This document shows, piece after piece, positions 9,803 to 18,890 of a DNA stretch of 64,000 nucleotides. Location of the stretch: the NCBI GenBank assembly GCA_039030075.1, contig JBCCEW010000008.1, positions 1 through 64,000 of the forward strand. The letters run 5' to 3'. Every line of letters starts with the position of its first letter. The stretch's first letter is position 1. This DNA is from Myxococcota bacterium (GTDB taxonomy: Bacteria; Myxococcota_A; UBA9160; SMWR01). A program made the position numbers and the translations under genes. The notes below the pieces were generated by a model, which saw only the letters and a program-made list of their open reading frames with translations, was not told the origin of the DNA and made no database searches.

Positions 9803-10886
9803 TCGACGCTCGGTCCAGAACTTCGACTGGACGCTGCTCTTTCTGATCGGCCTCTTGACCCTCGCCGGCATGGTCAACCTCGCCTCGGCCACGGCCGGGG
9901 GCGAGGTCATGTCGAGCGAGTTCCGCCGCCAGCTCTTCTCGCTGGGGCTCGGCGCGAGCGTTGCCATCGCGTTCGCGACCATCGACTACCGGCACTTCGA
10001 GCGGTTGGCCTTGCCGGCGTTCGCGGTGGCTGCCGGGGCGCTCGTCCTCACGCTCGTGATCGCCGAGGTGACGCGCGGCTCCCAGAGTTGGCTCTTCGGC
10101 GGGCGCGTGCAGCCGTCCGAGTTGGCGAAGGTGGCGCTGGTGCTGGCCCTCGCTCGCTACTTCCAGCGCTACCCGCCCGGGCAGACCACGCGACTGCGCG
10201 ATCTCTTGTGGCCGGCCGCGATCATCGCGGTACCGGTGGGGTTGATCGTGGCCCAGCGCGACATGGGCGTGGCGCTGCTGACGCTCCTGATCGGGAGTAC
10301 CTACCTCTTCCTCGTGAAGATCCCCTGGCGCGCGTGGCTCGGCGTCGGCGCGCTCGCGATCGCCGCGTTGGCCGCGCTCTGGAGCTTCGGTCTGGCCGAC
10401 TATCAGAAGGAGCGGATCCTGGGCGTCGTCGATCCGGGTCGCGACCGGCTCGGTTCGGGCTACCAGGTCAGTCAGTCACGCATCGCGATCGGCTCCGGAG
10501 GACTCTTCGGCGCGGGCTACCAGGAGGGGACGCAGACCCAGCTCCGCTTCCTGCCCACCCAGCACACCGACTTCGCCTTCTCGGTGTTGGCCGAAGAGTG
10601 GGGCTTCCTGGGCAGCTGTCTGACCCTCGGGCTCTACCTGAGTCTGTTGATCTGGGGGCTCGTGGTCGCGCGGAACTCGAAAGACGACTTCGGTTCGCTA
10701 TTGGCCATTGGAGTGGTGGGCTGTCTCTTCTGGCCAGCGGCGCTAAATGTCGCGATGGTGCTCGGGCTCGCACCCGTGATCGGCGTACCCTTGCCACTGT
10801 TCTCCTACGGCGGGTCGGCACTCGTCGTGACCTTCGCACTCCTGGGCTTGCTCATGAACGTGTCGATGCGTCGCTACGTCTTCTAG
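9789..10886 (+). CDS. rodA: Peptidoglycan glycosyltransferase RodA
   Basis: A 365-residue SEDS-family polymerase with about ten membrane segments. Conserved parts include QPSELAKVALVLALARY, AQRDMGVALL, FLPTQHTDFAFSVLAEEWGF (the loop with the catalytic Asp region) and PLPLFSYGGSAL near the end. It polymerises lipid II glycan strands in the elongasome together with PBP2. The ATG at 9789 lies inside the end of mrdA. It closes the mre/mrd operon. Confidence 0.96.
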   Translation: MLGIDRRSVQNFDWTLLFLIGLLTLAGMVNLASATAGGEVMSSEFRRQLFSLGLGASVAIAFATIDYRHFERLALPAFAVAAGALVLTLVIAEVTRGSQSWLFGGRVQPSELAKVALVLALARYFQRYPPGQTTRLRDLLWPAAIIAVPVGLIVAQRDMGVALLTLLIGSTYLFLVKIPWRAWLGVGALAIAALAALWSFGLADYQKERILGVVDPGRDRLGSGYQVSQSRIAIGSGGLFGAGYQEGTQTQLRFLPTQHTDFAFSVLAEEWGFLGSCLTLGLYLSLLIWGLVVARNSKDDFGSLLAIGVVGCLFWPAALNVAMVLGLAPVIGVPLPLFSYGGSALVVTFALLGLLMNVSMRRYVF

Positions 10887-10909
10887 GCGCGCTGGCCTAC
10901 CCTTTGCGC

Positions 10910-11599
10910 ATGGCAGCGGATCGTGACCGTCGGCGCCCGAAGGTGGGCGCCTTCTTCGACATGGACAAAACGCTGATCGCCGAGAACTCGGGGACGCTGT
11001 TCATGAAGCGTCGCTACGAGAAGGGCGAGATCACCCGCATCGATCTCTTGAAGGGGCTCGGCGTCTATCTGCAGTACAAACTCGGCGTACTCGATCTGCG
11101 CGCCTGGTCGAGTCAGATGATGCTGCAGTTCAAGGGCGAGAGCGAAGCCGCGCTCGCCGCGGAAGCGCTCGAGTGGTTCGAAGACGCGGTCGCGCCCACG
11201 CTCTACCCGGAAGCCGAAGATCTGGTGCGAAAGCACCAGGAGGCGGGACACGTCGTGGCCATCGTCTCGGGCGCCACGAAGTTCGTCGTAGGGCCGCTGG
11301 CCGAGCGGCTCGGCATCGCGCACCTCATCTATACGCGACTCGAGGTCGAGGACGGCATCTTCACGGGACGCGTGATCGAGCCCATCTGTTTCGAAGAGGG
11401 CAAGGTCTACTGGGTCCAGCAGCTGATCGAGTCCGAGGGCATCGACCTGGCGAAGTCCTACTTCTATACGGACTCGATCACGGACCGCCCCTTGATGGAC
11501 CTGGTGGCCCACCCGGTCGCCGTGAACCCGGACCCGATGCTCTATCGCGAGGCGCGCCGCCGCTCCTGGCCCGTGCGCATCTTCACGCCCCCGGCCTGA
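10910..11599 (+). CDS. HAD-IB family phosphatase (SerB-like hydrolase)
   Basis: A 229-residue HAD phosphatase of subfamily IB. Motif I FFDMDKTLIAENS supplies the nucleophile Asp and the acid Asp, motif II is IVSGATKF, and Lys and motif III residues follow near YFYTDSITDRPLMD. The helical cap between motifs I and II matches a broad family that includes phosphoserine phosphatases and lipid phosphate phosphatases, so the substrate is unknown. It begins 23 bases after rodA and may be co-transcribed; a convergent patatin gene follows. Confidence 0.85.
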   Translation: MAADRDRRRPKVGAFFDMDKTLIAENSGTLFMKRRYEKGEITRIDLLKGLGVYLQYKLGVLDLRAWSSQMMLQFKGESEAALAAEALEWFEDAVAPTLYPEAEDLVRKHQEAGHVVAIVSGATKFVVGPLAERLGIAHLIYTRLEVEDGIFTGRVIEPICFEEGKVYWVQQLIESEGIDLAKSYFYTDSITDRPLMDLVAHPVAVNPDPMLYREARRRSWPVRIFTPPA

Positions 11600-11606
11600 T
11601 CCGCGC

Positions 11607-13799
11607 TCAGAAGGTGGCGCCCAGGAACAGGTACACCGCGCCGTTGCCGCCCTCGGCCTGACCGTACGCGAGATAGAGTGGACCCAGCGGCGTGTCGGCT
11701 CCCGCGAAGACACTGCCCGCCAGGATCGGCTGGTTCCCGAACTCGCCGCGCCGATCCCAGACCCCGCCCGCTTCGAGCGACCCGCCCAGATAGAGCGGAA
11801 AGGTGAAGCTCAGCACGCCTGGGGCGGCGACCTTCCGGTAGGCGAGCACCGCAGCGGATGCCCGGTGCTGACCGACGAGTTCGCTGCGGGCAAAGCCGCT
11901 GAGGTCGAGGAAGCCGCCGAGGGTGAACTGGTCGGGGATGGGAAGCGGTTCGTCGAGCGTCGTTCCTACCTCGACGAGCCCGCCGATGGTGTTCTTCCCC
12001 CAGGTCTGGAAGAAGCCGGCGGTGCCCTCGAAGGATTCGTACTCCGTGTCCGAGCCGAGGTGATCGCGCTCGAGTCGGAACACCCCGTTGGCGAACACCC
12101 CGTTCTCGGGGAAGTAGGGCAGATCGAGGGTGTCGATGCTGAGCTCGGCCAGGTACGCGCCCCGGTCGAGGTCGAAGGTCCGGAACCCCAGAGCGCCGGA
12201 TTCGCGGTGGATCTGTGCCAGGCCCCGGACGATGCCGACTCGCAGCTCCGCCCAGTTGCCCAGGTTGCGACCGACGTCGAGCCGCGCCTCCCCGCCGGTG
12301 ATGCGCACCTCACCGATCTGCCGACCGGAGGCGAACACGTTCCGGGGCGTTCGCTCGAAGGCGGCGCGTGGTGCCACGAACCAGCGCCCGGCCCAATCGA
12401 GGGGCTGGTAGAACTCGCTCGTCACGCTCTGGGTGCTGCCGACCTGCCCCTGGTTGCGCCACTCGCCACCCAGGCGGTTCAGCGGGTTCCAGGTGTGGTT
12501 CAGCGCGATGTTCCAGGCGGTGGAGGTGTCGAAGTCTTCCTCGAGGTTGACGCCCGCGCGCACGTAGTGCGGCCCCGAATGCCGGGGCTCGGCGTCGATC
12601 ACGAGCACGGCGCCGTCGCCGCGGGGCTCGAGGTGGAAGGTGACGCGCTCGAAGGTCTCCATGCCGTAGAGCAGGGCGAGGTCGCGTTCGAGCGGCCCGA
12701 GCGCGAGGGGAGCGCCGACCTCGGCGTGGATGCGCGCAGCGATGACCTCGTCGGCGATCGGTGAGGTGTTCTCGATGCGGATCGCATCGATGCGCGGGGG
12801 AGGGGTGGGCTCGCGCCGTTGCCGCGTAAGGTACGCGCGCCAGGTCTCGTCGCCGACCGAGAGCCGCGCAAGCGCAGCCCGCTGTGCTTCGGCCGCGGCG
12901 AGCCCGCGCGCGATGCCCTCCTCGCCGCGCTCGAAGTCGACCGTCGCGAACCCTTCGAGGTCGGGACGGATGAACACGTCGTCGTCGCCCAGCAGCGCGA
13001 TCTGCTCGTCGGTGTTGCGACGCGTGAGGATGTTCACCACCTGGTCGGCGATCCCGAAGAGATCCTCGGGGGCCACGTCGGGATCGATCGGTGTGCCGAC
13101 GTCGACGGCGATCACCACGTCGACGTCCGCGTCCCGAACAGGGGCGACGGGGAGATTCATCGCCACGAGGCCATCGACGAGGACCCGCTGGTCGACGTCC
13201 ACCGGCTCGAAGACGCCGGGAATCGCCATGCTCGCTCGGATCGCACGGGGCAGGTCGCCTTCGCGCAGGATGACGACCTCGCCCGAGGCGATGTCGGTCG
13301 CTACCGCGCGGAACGGAATGCGCAGCGCGTCGAAGTCGCGCTCGGTCACGTGCAGGGTGAGGATGCGCAGGAGCAGGTTGAGCTTCTGTCCCTCGAGCAG
13401 TCCGCGCGGGAAGGCGATCTCGCCGTCGCGGATTCCCAGTCGCGCCTTCGCGAGAAAGTTCCGGTCGTCCTGCTTCCGGCGAAACGTGAGGTGCTGTCGG
13501 CGGGTGGAGTCTTCGAAGACGTCGGCCCAGTCGGTTTCGAGCACGGCGCTTCGCAGCTCGGCCGGCGAGAGTCCGGACGCGTACAGCCCGCCCACGACCG
13601 CACCCATGCTGGTTCCCGCAATGAAGTCGATCGGGATCTGCAGCGACTCGAGGGTTTCGATGACCCCGATGTGGGCGAGCCCGCGGGCCCCGCCGCCGCC
13701 GAGCACCAGACCGATCCGAGGGCGCTCCTCGGCGCTGGCTGCCCCCGCGAGCGCCACCATCGCGAGGATGCACGCAGCCGTTCGGCCGCCGTGGACCAT
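11607..13799 (-). CDS. Patatin-like phospholipase with Omp85-type barrel (type Vd secretion family)
   Basis: A 730-residue protein: signal peptide (about 1-23, ending ASA), patatin domain (about 27-320) with oxyanion motif GGGGARG, nucleophile Ser64 (GTSMG) and Asp209 (DG dyad), one POTRA-like region (about 330-400) and a C-terminal beta-barrel of the BamA/FhaC type. This is the PlpD/FplA layout, in which the barrel anchors a phospholipase domain at the outer membrane. I chose the Met preceded by GGGGGAAG at five to six bases; an ATG six codons upstream (13817) is also open. Confidence 0.9.
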   Translation of the reverse strand: MVHGGRTAACILAMVALAGAASAEERPRIGLVLGGGGARGLAHIGVIETLESLQIPIDFIAGTSMGAVVGGLYASGLSPAELRSAVLETDWADVFEDSTRRQHLTFRRKQDDRNFLAKARLGIRDGEIAFPRGLLEGQKLNLLLRILTLHVTERDFDALRIPFRAVATDIASGEVVILREGDLPRAIRASMAIPGVFEPVDVDQRVLVDGLVAMNLPVAPVRDADVDVVIAVDVGTPIDPDVAPEDLFGIADQVVNILTRRNTDEQIALLGDDDVFIRPDLEGFATVDFERGEEGIARGLAAAEAQRAALARLSVGDETWRAYLTRQRREPTPPPRIDAIRIENTSPIADEVIAARIHAEVGAPLALGPLERDLALLYGMETFERVTFHLEPRGDGAVLVIDAEPRHSGPHYVRAGVNLEEDFDTSTAWNIALNHTWNPLNRLGGEWRNQGQVGSTQSVTSEFYQPLDWAGRWFVAPRAAFERTPRNVFASGRQIGEVRITGGEARLDVGRNLGNWAELRVGIVRGLAQIHRESGALGFRTFDLDRGAYLAELSIDTLDLPYFPENGVFANGVFRLERDHLGSDTEYESFEGTAGFFQTWGKNTIGGLVEVGTTLDEPLPIPDQFTLGGFLDLSGFARSELVGQHRASAAVLAYRKVAAPGVLSFTFPLYLGGSLEAGGVWDRRGEFGNQPILAGSVFAGADTPLGPLYLAYGQAEGGNGAVYLFLGATF

Positions 13800-13944
13800 G
13801 CGTCTTCCCCCATCCATCCAGGTCGCGTCGCACGCGATGGTGCGCGACGGCCGGGGGTTTCGCGAGGAGAATCCGCTTCGGCCCGAACCGCGCCGATCCT
13901 GGCTGAGTGGACGAGAAGGCGGCGCCGGCGGACGAAAGACAAAG

Positions 13945-13974
13945 AGCCGGGCGTCGCATCGGCAACGCCCGGCT
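13945..13974 (-). terminator. Intrinsic terminator after trxA
   Basis: A perfect 10-base-pair stem, AGCCGGGCGT and ACGCCCGGCT, with a 10-base loop. Read on the minus strand it is followed by CTTTGTCTTT, a T-rich tail. It lies about 25 bases beyond the trxA stop and before the patatin gene, so it should separate the two minus-strand transcripts. Confidence 0.75.
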
Positions 13975-13997
13975 CCGTGTGTCTGGCGAATCGCGCG

Positions 13998-14324
13998 CTA
14001 GGCGATCAGCTCTTCCACCATCTTCTGGAAGTCGGCCTTCGGCCGGGCTCCCTGCACCTGCTGGACGACCTGGCCGTCCTTGAAGGCGAGGATGGTCGGA
14101 ATCGCCCGCACGTTGAAGCTGCCGGGCGTGTTCGGGTTGGCGTCGATGTCCATCTTGACGATCTTCACCTTGTCCCCGTACTCGGCGGCGAGCTCGGAAA
14201 TGATCGGAGCGATCTGACGACACGGCGCGCACCACTCGGCCCAGAAGTCGATGATCGCGGGCTTGTCGGAATTCAAGACCTCCGCTTCGAACGTCTGGTC
14301 GGTGATCTCTTGAACGTTGGCCAT
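13998..14324 (-). CDS. trxA: Thioredoxin
   Basis: A 108-residue classic cytoplasmic thioredoxin. The redox motif WCAPC carries Cys32 and Cys35, the buried Asp (IIDFWAEW) is present, and the cis-Pro motif is AIPTIL. It reduces protein disulfides using thioredoxin reductase, which is not in the window. An AAGGAGAG ribosome binding site precedes the ATG. A strong hairpin follows the stop, so the gene looks monocistronic. Confidence 0.97.
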   Translation of the reverse strand: MANVQEITDQTFEAEVLNSDKPAIIDFWAEWCAPCRQIAPIISELAAEYGDKVKIVKMDIDANPNTPGSFNVRAIPTILAFKDGQVVQQVQGARPKADFQKMVEELIA

Positions 14325-14628
14325 GATGAGTCGCTCTCCTTTTCCCTGTGTCGGGATTCCCTGGGTCGGCCCCGCTGCGCCCGCTCTGCTTTCGAACGCG
14401 CACCGCGGGAATGGGATGTGCTTCGGATGCCGGCTCCCCTTGCCGGGTTACGCCGGTCACGAAAACTAGCCGATCCCCTCGCTTCGAGGATCCTCCCCGA
14501 GGGCGCTGGCCTGGGGTGGCCCCGCTGGCCGGTTTCCGCACGATGCGCCACCGTCTTCCGCAGGCCAGGGGGGAGGCCGGCGCCGGATCTCGCCGGATCC
14601 CGGTCCGGTGTGGAGGAGCAAGGGTCGG
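14325..14628. other. Divergent intergenic region trxA / gmhA
   Basis: Apart from the ribosome binding sites at each end (AAGGAGAG for trxA, GGAGGA for gmhA) I see no confident promoter, repeat or small gene. A short AT-richer patch near 14458-14472 may hold the trxA promoter. Confidence 0.4.
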
Positions 14629-15228
14629 ATGAGTTCGAGCGAGTCACGCCTGGCGCTGCTGCGCGGAGCGTTCGAATCCAGCGCGGAGACGAAGCGCGCC
14701 ACCCTGGCGTCGTGTGAGGAGGCCCTCGTCGCCGCCGCAGATCGCGTGGTCGGGACGTTTCGCCACGGCCGCCGTCTCTGGGCGTTCGGCAACGGCGGCT
14801 CCGCCTCGGACGCCCAGCACCTGTGTGCCGAGCTCGCCGGTCGTTACGTCCGCGAGCGCCCGGCCCTCCCGGCGACCGCACTGACCGCGAACACCTCGGA
14901 TCTCACCGCGATCGGCAACGACTACGGCTTCGATCAGGTCTTTGCGCGGCTGGTCGAAGCCCATGTCGGCGAGGGCGACGTCGTGATCGCGATCTCCACT
15001 TCGGGGAACTCGCCGAACGTGCTCGCGGGGGTGGAAGCCGCCCGTGCGCGCGGCGCCAGCAGCATCGGGTTGCTCGGAAAGGGCGGTGGCAAGCTCGCCC
15101 CCCGCGTGGACGTCCCGGTGATCGTGCCCTCCGACGTCACTGCCCGGATCCAGGAAGTGCACATCACGATCGCCCACGCGCTCTGCGAGCTCGTCGACGC
15201 CGAGCTGTTCCCGGAGGCCGGCGCTTGA
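14629..15228 (+). CDS. gmhA: Phosphoheptose isomerase (sedoheptulose-7-phosphate isomerase)
   Basis: A 199-residue SIS-domain protein matching GmhA: FGNGGSASDAQHLCAELAGR, ALTANTSDLTAIGNDYG, ISTSGNSPNVL and the late QEVHITIAH with zinc and catalytic residues. It starts ADP-heptose synthesis for LPS core by converting sedoheptulose 7-phosphate to D-glycero-manno-heptose 7-phosphate. The ATG is set by GGAGGA eleven bases upstream. It overlaps the macrodomain gene by TTGA. No other heptose genes are adjacent. Confidence 0.92.
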   Translation: MSSSESRLALLRGAFESSAETKRATLASCEEALVAAADRVVGTFRHGRRLWAFGNGGSASDAQHLCAELAGRYVRERPALPATALTANTSDLTAIGNDYGFDQVFARLVEAHVGEGDVVIAISTSGNSPNVLAGVEAARARGASSIGLLGKGGGKLAPRVDVPVIVPSDVTARIQEVHITIAHALCELVDAELFPEAGA

Positions 15229-15779
15229 GCGGCCGCCTGACCCTGTGTGAGGGCGACATCACCGCCCAGGACGTCGACGCGATCGTGAACGCCGCCAACA
15301 GCGCACTCCAGCTCGGCAGCGGAGTGGCGGGTGCGATTCGCGAGCGGGGCGGTCCGTCCATTCAAGAGGAGTGCGACCGCCACGGACCGATCGAAGTCGG
15401 CGAGGCCGCGCTCACAGGTGCCGGCGAGCTGCCGGCGCGTCACGTGATCCATGCGGCCGGGATGCCGCCGGGTGGGGCGGCGGACGAGGACTCGGTGCGG
15501 GCCTGCGCACGCGCCAGCTTCCAGCTCGCGGCTGCGCAGGGCCTCCGCAGCCTGGCGGTGCCTGCGATCGGTGCGGGCGTCGGCGGGTTCGCGCCCCAGC
15601 GCTGTGCCGAGGTGCTCCTCGAAGAGGCGCGCGCGCACCTGGCCGGGGAGACCTCCGTCGAGGAGATCCGCTTCGTTCTCTTCGGAGAGCCGATGTACCG
15701 CGTCTTCGAGGGCGCCAAGGACGCCATCGCGGTGCGGGAGCAGATGGCCCGCATGCGGGCCCGCGCGGGCAAGAGCTAG
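15225..15779 (+). CDS. Macrodomain (ADP-ribose-binding) protein
   Basis: A 184-residue single macrodomain. The ADP-ribose pocket motifs are all present: GDITAQDVDAIVNAAN, GSGVAGAIRERGG, EVGEA, HVIHAAG and VPAIGAGVGGF. Homologs bind or hydrolyse ADP-ribose or O-acetyl-ADP-ribose; the Asn-Ala-Ala-Asn and GVAGAI elements suggest an active MacroD/YmdB-type hydrolase. The TTG start overlaps the gmhA stop (TTGA). The link to a heptose gene is unexplained and may only reflect compaction. Confidence 0.88.
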   Translation: MSGRLTLCEGDITAQDVDAIVNAANSALQLGSGVAGAIRERGGPSIQEECDRHGPIEVGEAALTGAGELPARHVIHAAGMPPGGAADEDSVRACARASFQLAAAQGLRSLAVPAIGAGVGGFAPQRCAEVLLEEARAHLAGETSVEEIRFVLFGEPMYRVFEGAKDAIAVREQMARMRARAGKS

Positions 15780-15856
15780 GCTTTCCCGCTGGCGTCGGCC
15801 TCCGCTCGCGCCACCGCCCTGCCGATACCGGGGATCGAGGAGCATCCAGCGACCGG

Positions 15857-16651
15857 ATGGTGGTCACGCTCCAATATTTGACTGCGGCTCTCTACGCGGC
15901 GGCTGGCCTCGTGGGCTGGGCCGGGTTCGCGCGTAGCCAGGAGCGCCTCGCCCACGTCGCGGTCGCGGCCCTTGGGTTCGGGGCCGTCTGCCACGGGCTG
16001 AGCTTCTCGCTGCTCCACACGCTCGACCCACCCCCGCCACTGACCCATCTGCCCAGTGCCCTGTCCTTCATGGCCTGGGTAGGGACCGTGGGCTTCCTGT
16101 GGCTGGTCTGGAGGGCCCGTCTGGCGGGTCTGGTGGTCCTGGTCGCCCCCATGTCCTGGGTCGGGGTGTTGCCGGTCCTGCTGGCGGGTCCAGTCGGGGA
16201 GGGCGCGGCGGTCACCAGCAGCGGTTCGCTGCCCCACCTGCACGTGCTGCTCTCGAGCGCCGGGCTGGCGCTGCTCGGCTTGTCGGGCCTGGCGGGGGTG
16301 CTCTTCTTGCTGGAGCACGGTCGCTTGAAGCGGAAGCGGCCCGTTGCGCATCAGTCGCCGTGGCCGTCCCTCGAGGCCCTCGATCGTGCGGGGGCCGTAG
16401 CGGTGGCGGCCGGGTTCCCCGTGCTCACGGCCGGGGTGGTGACCGGCGCGCTGTGGCTGCACGCCGACCGGTCCGTCTACTTCAGCGGCAGCCCCCACGA
16501 AGTCTTCTGCCTGATCGGCTGGGCGCTGTTCGGGGTGCTGGCGTCTCTGCGGTTCGGCGTCCGCATCCCGGCGCGCCAGTGCGCCCGCGTGGCGGTCGCC
16601 TGCTTCGCCTGCCTGTGCTGCGCCGTGGTAGGCACGGAGCTCTTCGCATGA
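15857..16651 (+). CDS. hemX: HemX/CcsA-like cytochrome c assembly membrane protein
   Basis: A 264-residue integral membrane protein with about eight segments, related to CcsA/HemX. Conserved parts include HLHVLLSSAGLALLGLSGLAG with an invariant His, LEHGRLKRK at the next cytoplasmic loop, and SPHEVFCLIGWALFG. HemX-type proteins precede hemA in many bacteria and affect glutamyl-tRNA reductase level or heme handling. Here it overlaps hemA by ATGA. It lacks the long WWD-domain loop of full CcsA, so HemX is the better name. The function is inferred from family and position. Confidence 0.8.
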   Translation: MVVTLQYLTAALYAAAGLVGWAGFARSQERLAHVAVAALGFGAVCHGLSFSLLHTLDPPPPLTHLPSALSFMAWVGTVGFLWLVWRARLAGLVVLVAPMSWVGVLPVLLAGPVGEGAAVTSSGSLPHLHVLLSSAGLALLGLSGLAGVLFLLEHGRLKRKRPVAHQSPWPSLEALDRAGAVAVAAGFPVLTAGVVTGALWLHADRSVYFSGSPHEVFCLIGWALFGVLASLRFGVRIPARQCARVAVACFACLCCAVVGTELFA

Positions 16652-17976
16652 AGTTGCTCCTGCTCGGAATGAACCACCGCAGTGCGCCGCTCGAAGTGCG
16701 TGAGCGCGTGGCGGTCGAGGATCCGGCGCCGCTCCTGCGCAAGCTGGTGACGAGCGACGAGATCGACGAGGCCGTGCTGCTCTCGACCTGCAACCGTCTC
16801 GAGCTCGTGGTGCTGACCCGCGATCTCGAGTCGGCCCGCCTCAGGCTGCGCTCCTTCCTGCGCCGCGACCTGGGCGACGCGGGCCCGAGCGAGGCCGAGC
16901 TCGACGACCACTGCTACGAGTACCAGAACGCCGACGCCATGCGGCACGTGTTTCGGGTGGCCTCCGCCCTCGATTCGATGGTCGTGGGCGAGCCCCAGAT
17001 CCTCGGGCAGACGAAGGAGGCGTACCGCGCGGCCGTCGACGCCGGGGCTTCCGGCCCGGTCCTCGGTCGCTTGTTCGAACGCGCCTTCGCGACGGCGAAG
17101 CGGGTGCGAACCGAGACTGGGGTCGCCGAACGGCCGGTGTCCGTGGCGCGGGTGGCGGTGGACCTCGCCCGCCACATCTTCGAGGACTTCTCGGACAAGC
17201 GGGCGCTCCTGGTCGGGGCCGGCGAGATGATCGAGCAGGCGCTCCACGCCCTGCGCGACGCGGGTCTCGAGCACGTCGCGGTGGCGAACCGCACGCCCGA
17301 ACGCGCCGCCCGTCTCGCGACCCACCTCGGTGCAAGCGCCCATGCCCTGGACGAGCTCCCGCGGCTGCTGGCCGACAGTGATGTCGTGTTGACCTCGATC
17401 GGCGGGAACCGCCCCTGGTTGGATCCGGCGCTCGCCGAGCGCGCGCTGGTCCGCCGGCAGGGGCGGCCGGTGTTCGTGATCGACATCGGGGTTCCCCGAA
17501 ACGTCGACCCGGCGATCGATCGCCTGGACGACGTCTACCGCTACGACATCGATGATCTCGCGGCCGTCGCCGACGAGAACGCGGCCGAACGCCGCAAGGA
17601 GCAGGCCCGCGCCGAACAGATCGTCGAGACCGAGGGCGACCGCTTCGACGGTTGGTTCGCCGCGCTGCGTGCGGTGCCGACCATCAAGCACCTGCGGGCA
17701 CGCGTGGAAGCGATCCGCGTGCGCGAGGTCGAGCGGGCCCTGGCGCGACTGCCCGTCGACGATGAGGCGAGGGGCGCGGTCGAGGCGCTGACGCGCGGGA
17801 TCGTGAACAAGATCCTTCACGCGCCGCTCCAGCGCCTGCGCGAGGCAGCCGAACGCGACGCGGGAATGGCGCATCTGGAGACCGCGCGGCTGCTCTTCGA
17901 TCTGGATCGCGACGCCCCCGAAGACTCCGAGGACACCGCCGATCCGAACAGCGACCGAGAGCCGGAGTCGCGATGA
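16648..17976 (+). CDS. hemA: Glutamyl-tRNA reductase
   Basis: At 442 residues this is a normal HemA: catalytic domain with the nucleophile Cys in LLSTCNRLE, NADPH domain (SDKRALLVGAGEMIEQAL), IDIGVPRNVDP, and a C-terminal helical dimerisation domain. It makes glutamate-1-semialdehyde from glutamyl-tRNA, the committed step of C5-route heme synthesis. It is coupled by ATGA overlaps to hemX before and hemC after. The acidic C-terminal tail of about 20 residues is an unconserved extension. Confidence 0.97.
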   Translation: MKLLLLGMNHRSAPLEVRERVAVEDPAPLLRKLVTSDEIDEAVLLSTCNRLELVVLTRDLESARLRLRSFLRRDLGDAGPSEAELDDHCYEYQNADAMRHVFRVASALDSMVVGEPQILGQTKEAYRAAVDAGASGPVLGRLFERAFATAKRVRTETGVAERPVSVARVAVDLARHIFEDFSDKRALLVGAGEMIEQALHALRDAGLEHVAVANRTPERAARLATHLGASAHALDELPRLLADSDVVLTSIGGNRPWLDPALAERALVRRQGRPVFVIDIGVPRNVDPAIDRLDDVYRYDIDDLAAVADENAAERRKEQARAEQIVETEGDRFDGWFAALRAVPTIKHLRARVEAIRVREVERALARLPVDDEARGAVEALTRGIVNKILHAPLQRLREAAERDAGMAHLETARLLFDLDRDAPEDSEDTADPNSDREPESR

Positions 17977-18890
17977 GCCCGGTTCGGATCGCCACGCGCG
18001 AGAGCGATCTGGCGCTGTGGCAGGCACGCCACGTCGCGCGGCTGATCGAAGCCGAGCTCGGCGAGGCCACCGAGCTGGTCCCGCTGACGACCACGGGCGA
18101 TCGCCTTCAGGAGGTCTCCCTGGCCAAGGTCGGCGGGAAGGGCTTGTTCGTCAAAGAGATCGAAGCCGCGCTCCTGGATCGACGCGCCGATGTCGCGGTT
18201 CACAGCACGAAGGATCTCCCCGGTGAGAGTCCCGAGTTGCTGGGCTTCGCCGCATTCCCCGCGCGCGCCGACCCCCGCGACGCGTTGGTCAGCGAACGTG
18301 TGGACCGCCTCGCTGCCTTGCCCGAGGGCGCGCGCGTCGGGACGGGGAGCGTTCGGCGCCGCGCACAGCTGCTGCGGCTGCGTCCGGACCTCGAGATCGT
18401 CCCGCTGCGCGGGAACGTGCCGACGCGCTTGCGACGCCTGAACGAACTCGAACTCGATGCGGTGATCCTCGCCTGCGCCGGTCTCGACCGGTTGGAACTG
18501 TCCGACCACATCCGCGAGCGCATCGAGCCCGAGCAGTTGCTGCCCGCTGTCGGCCAGGGGGCGCTCGCGGTACAGAGTCGACGCGACGATCCGCTCTCCG
18601 AGCGGTTGCGCGTGCTCCACGATCGCCGATCCGGGGCGCCGCTTGCGGCCGAGCGCGCCTGCCAGGCCGCCTTGGGCGCGGATTGCCACGTGCCCCTCGG
18701 CGTTCACGGCGTCTGGAAGGGTGACGCCCTTTGGGTCCGCGCTCGCTTGCTCTCGCCCGACGGGAAGGAAGCGATCGAACGCGACATCGAGGGGGCGGCC
18801 ACGGACGCGGAGCGCCTGGGCGCCCGGCTCGCGGACGCGCTCGTCGACGCAGGTGGCAAGGCACTGCTCGAAGCGGGGCGCGAGACGTGA
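17973..18890 (+). CDS. hemC: Porphobilinogen deaminase (hydroxymethylbilane synthase)
   Basis: A 305-residue HemC. It starts with IATRESDLALWQARH and has KVGGKGLFVKEIE, VHSTKDLPGE, GTGSVRRRAQL, LRGNVPTRL and the cofactor-binding Cys in GADCHVPLG, which anchors dipyrromethane. It polymerises four porphobilinogens into hydroxymethylbilane. ATGA overlap with hemA upstream and GTGA overlap with the fused cobA-hemD gene downstream place it in the core of the tetrapyrrole operon. Confidence 0.97.
   Translation: MSPVRIATRESDLALWQARHVARLIEAELGEATELVPLTTTGDRLQEVSLAKVGGKGLFVKEIEAALLDRRADVAVHSTKDLPGESPELLGFAAFPARADPRDALVSERVDRLAALPEGARVGTGSVRRRAQLLRLRPDLEIVPLRGNVPTRLRRLNELELDAVILACAGLDRLELSDHIRERIEPEQLLPAVGQGALAVQSRRDDPLSERLRVLHDRRSGAPLAAERACQAALGADCHVPLGVHGVWKGDALWVRARLLSPDGKEAIERDIEGAATDAERLGARLADALVDAGGKALLEAGRET

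Noticed and set aside
14660-14680. GTTCGAATCC string like a tRNA T-arm
   Set aside because: It lies inside the gmhA coding region and has no acceptor or anticodon structure around it.
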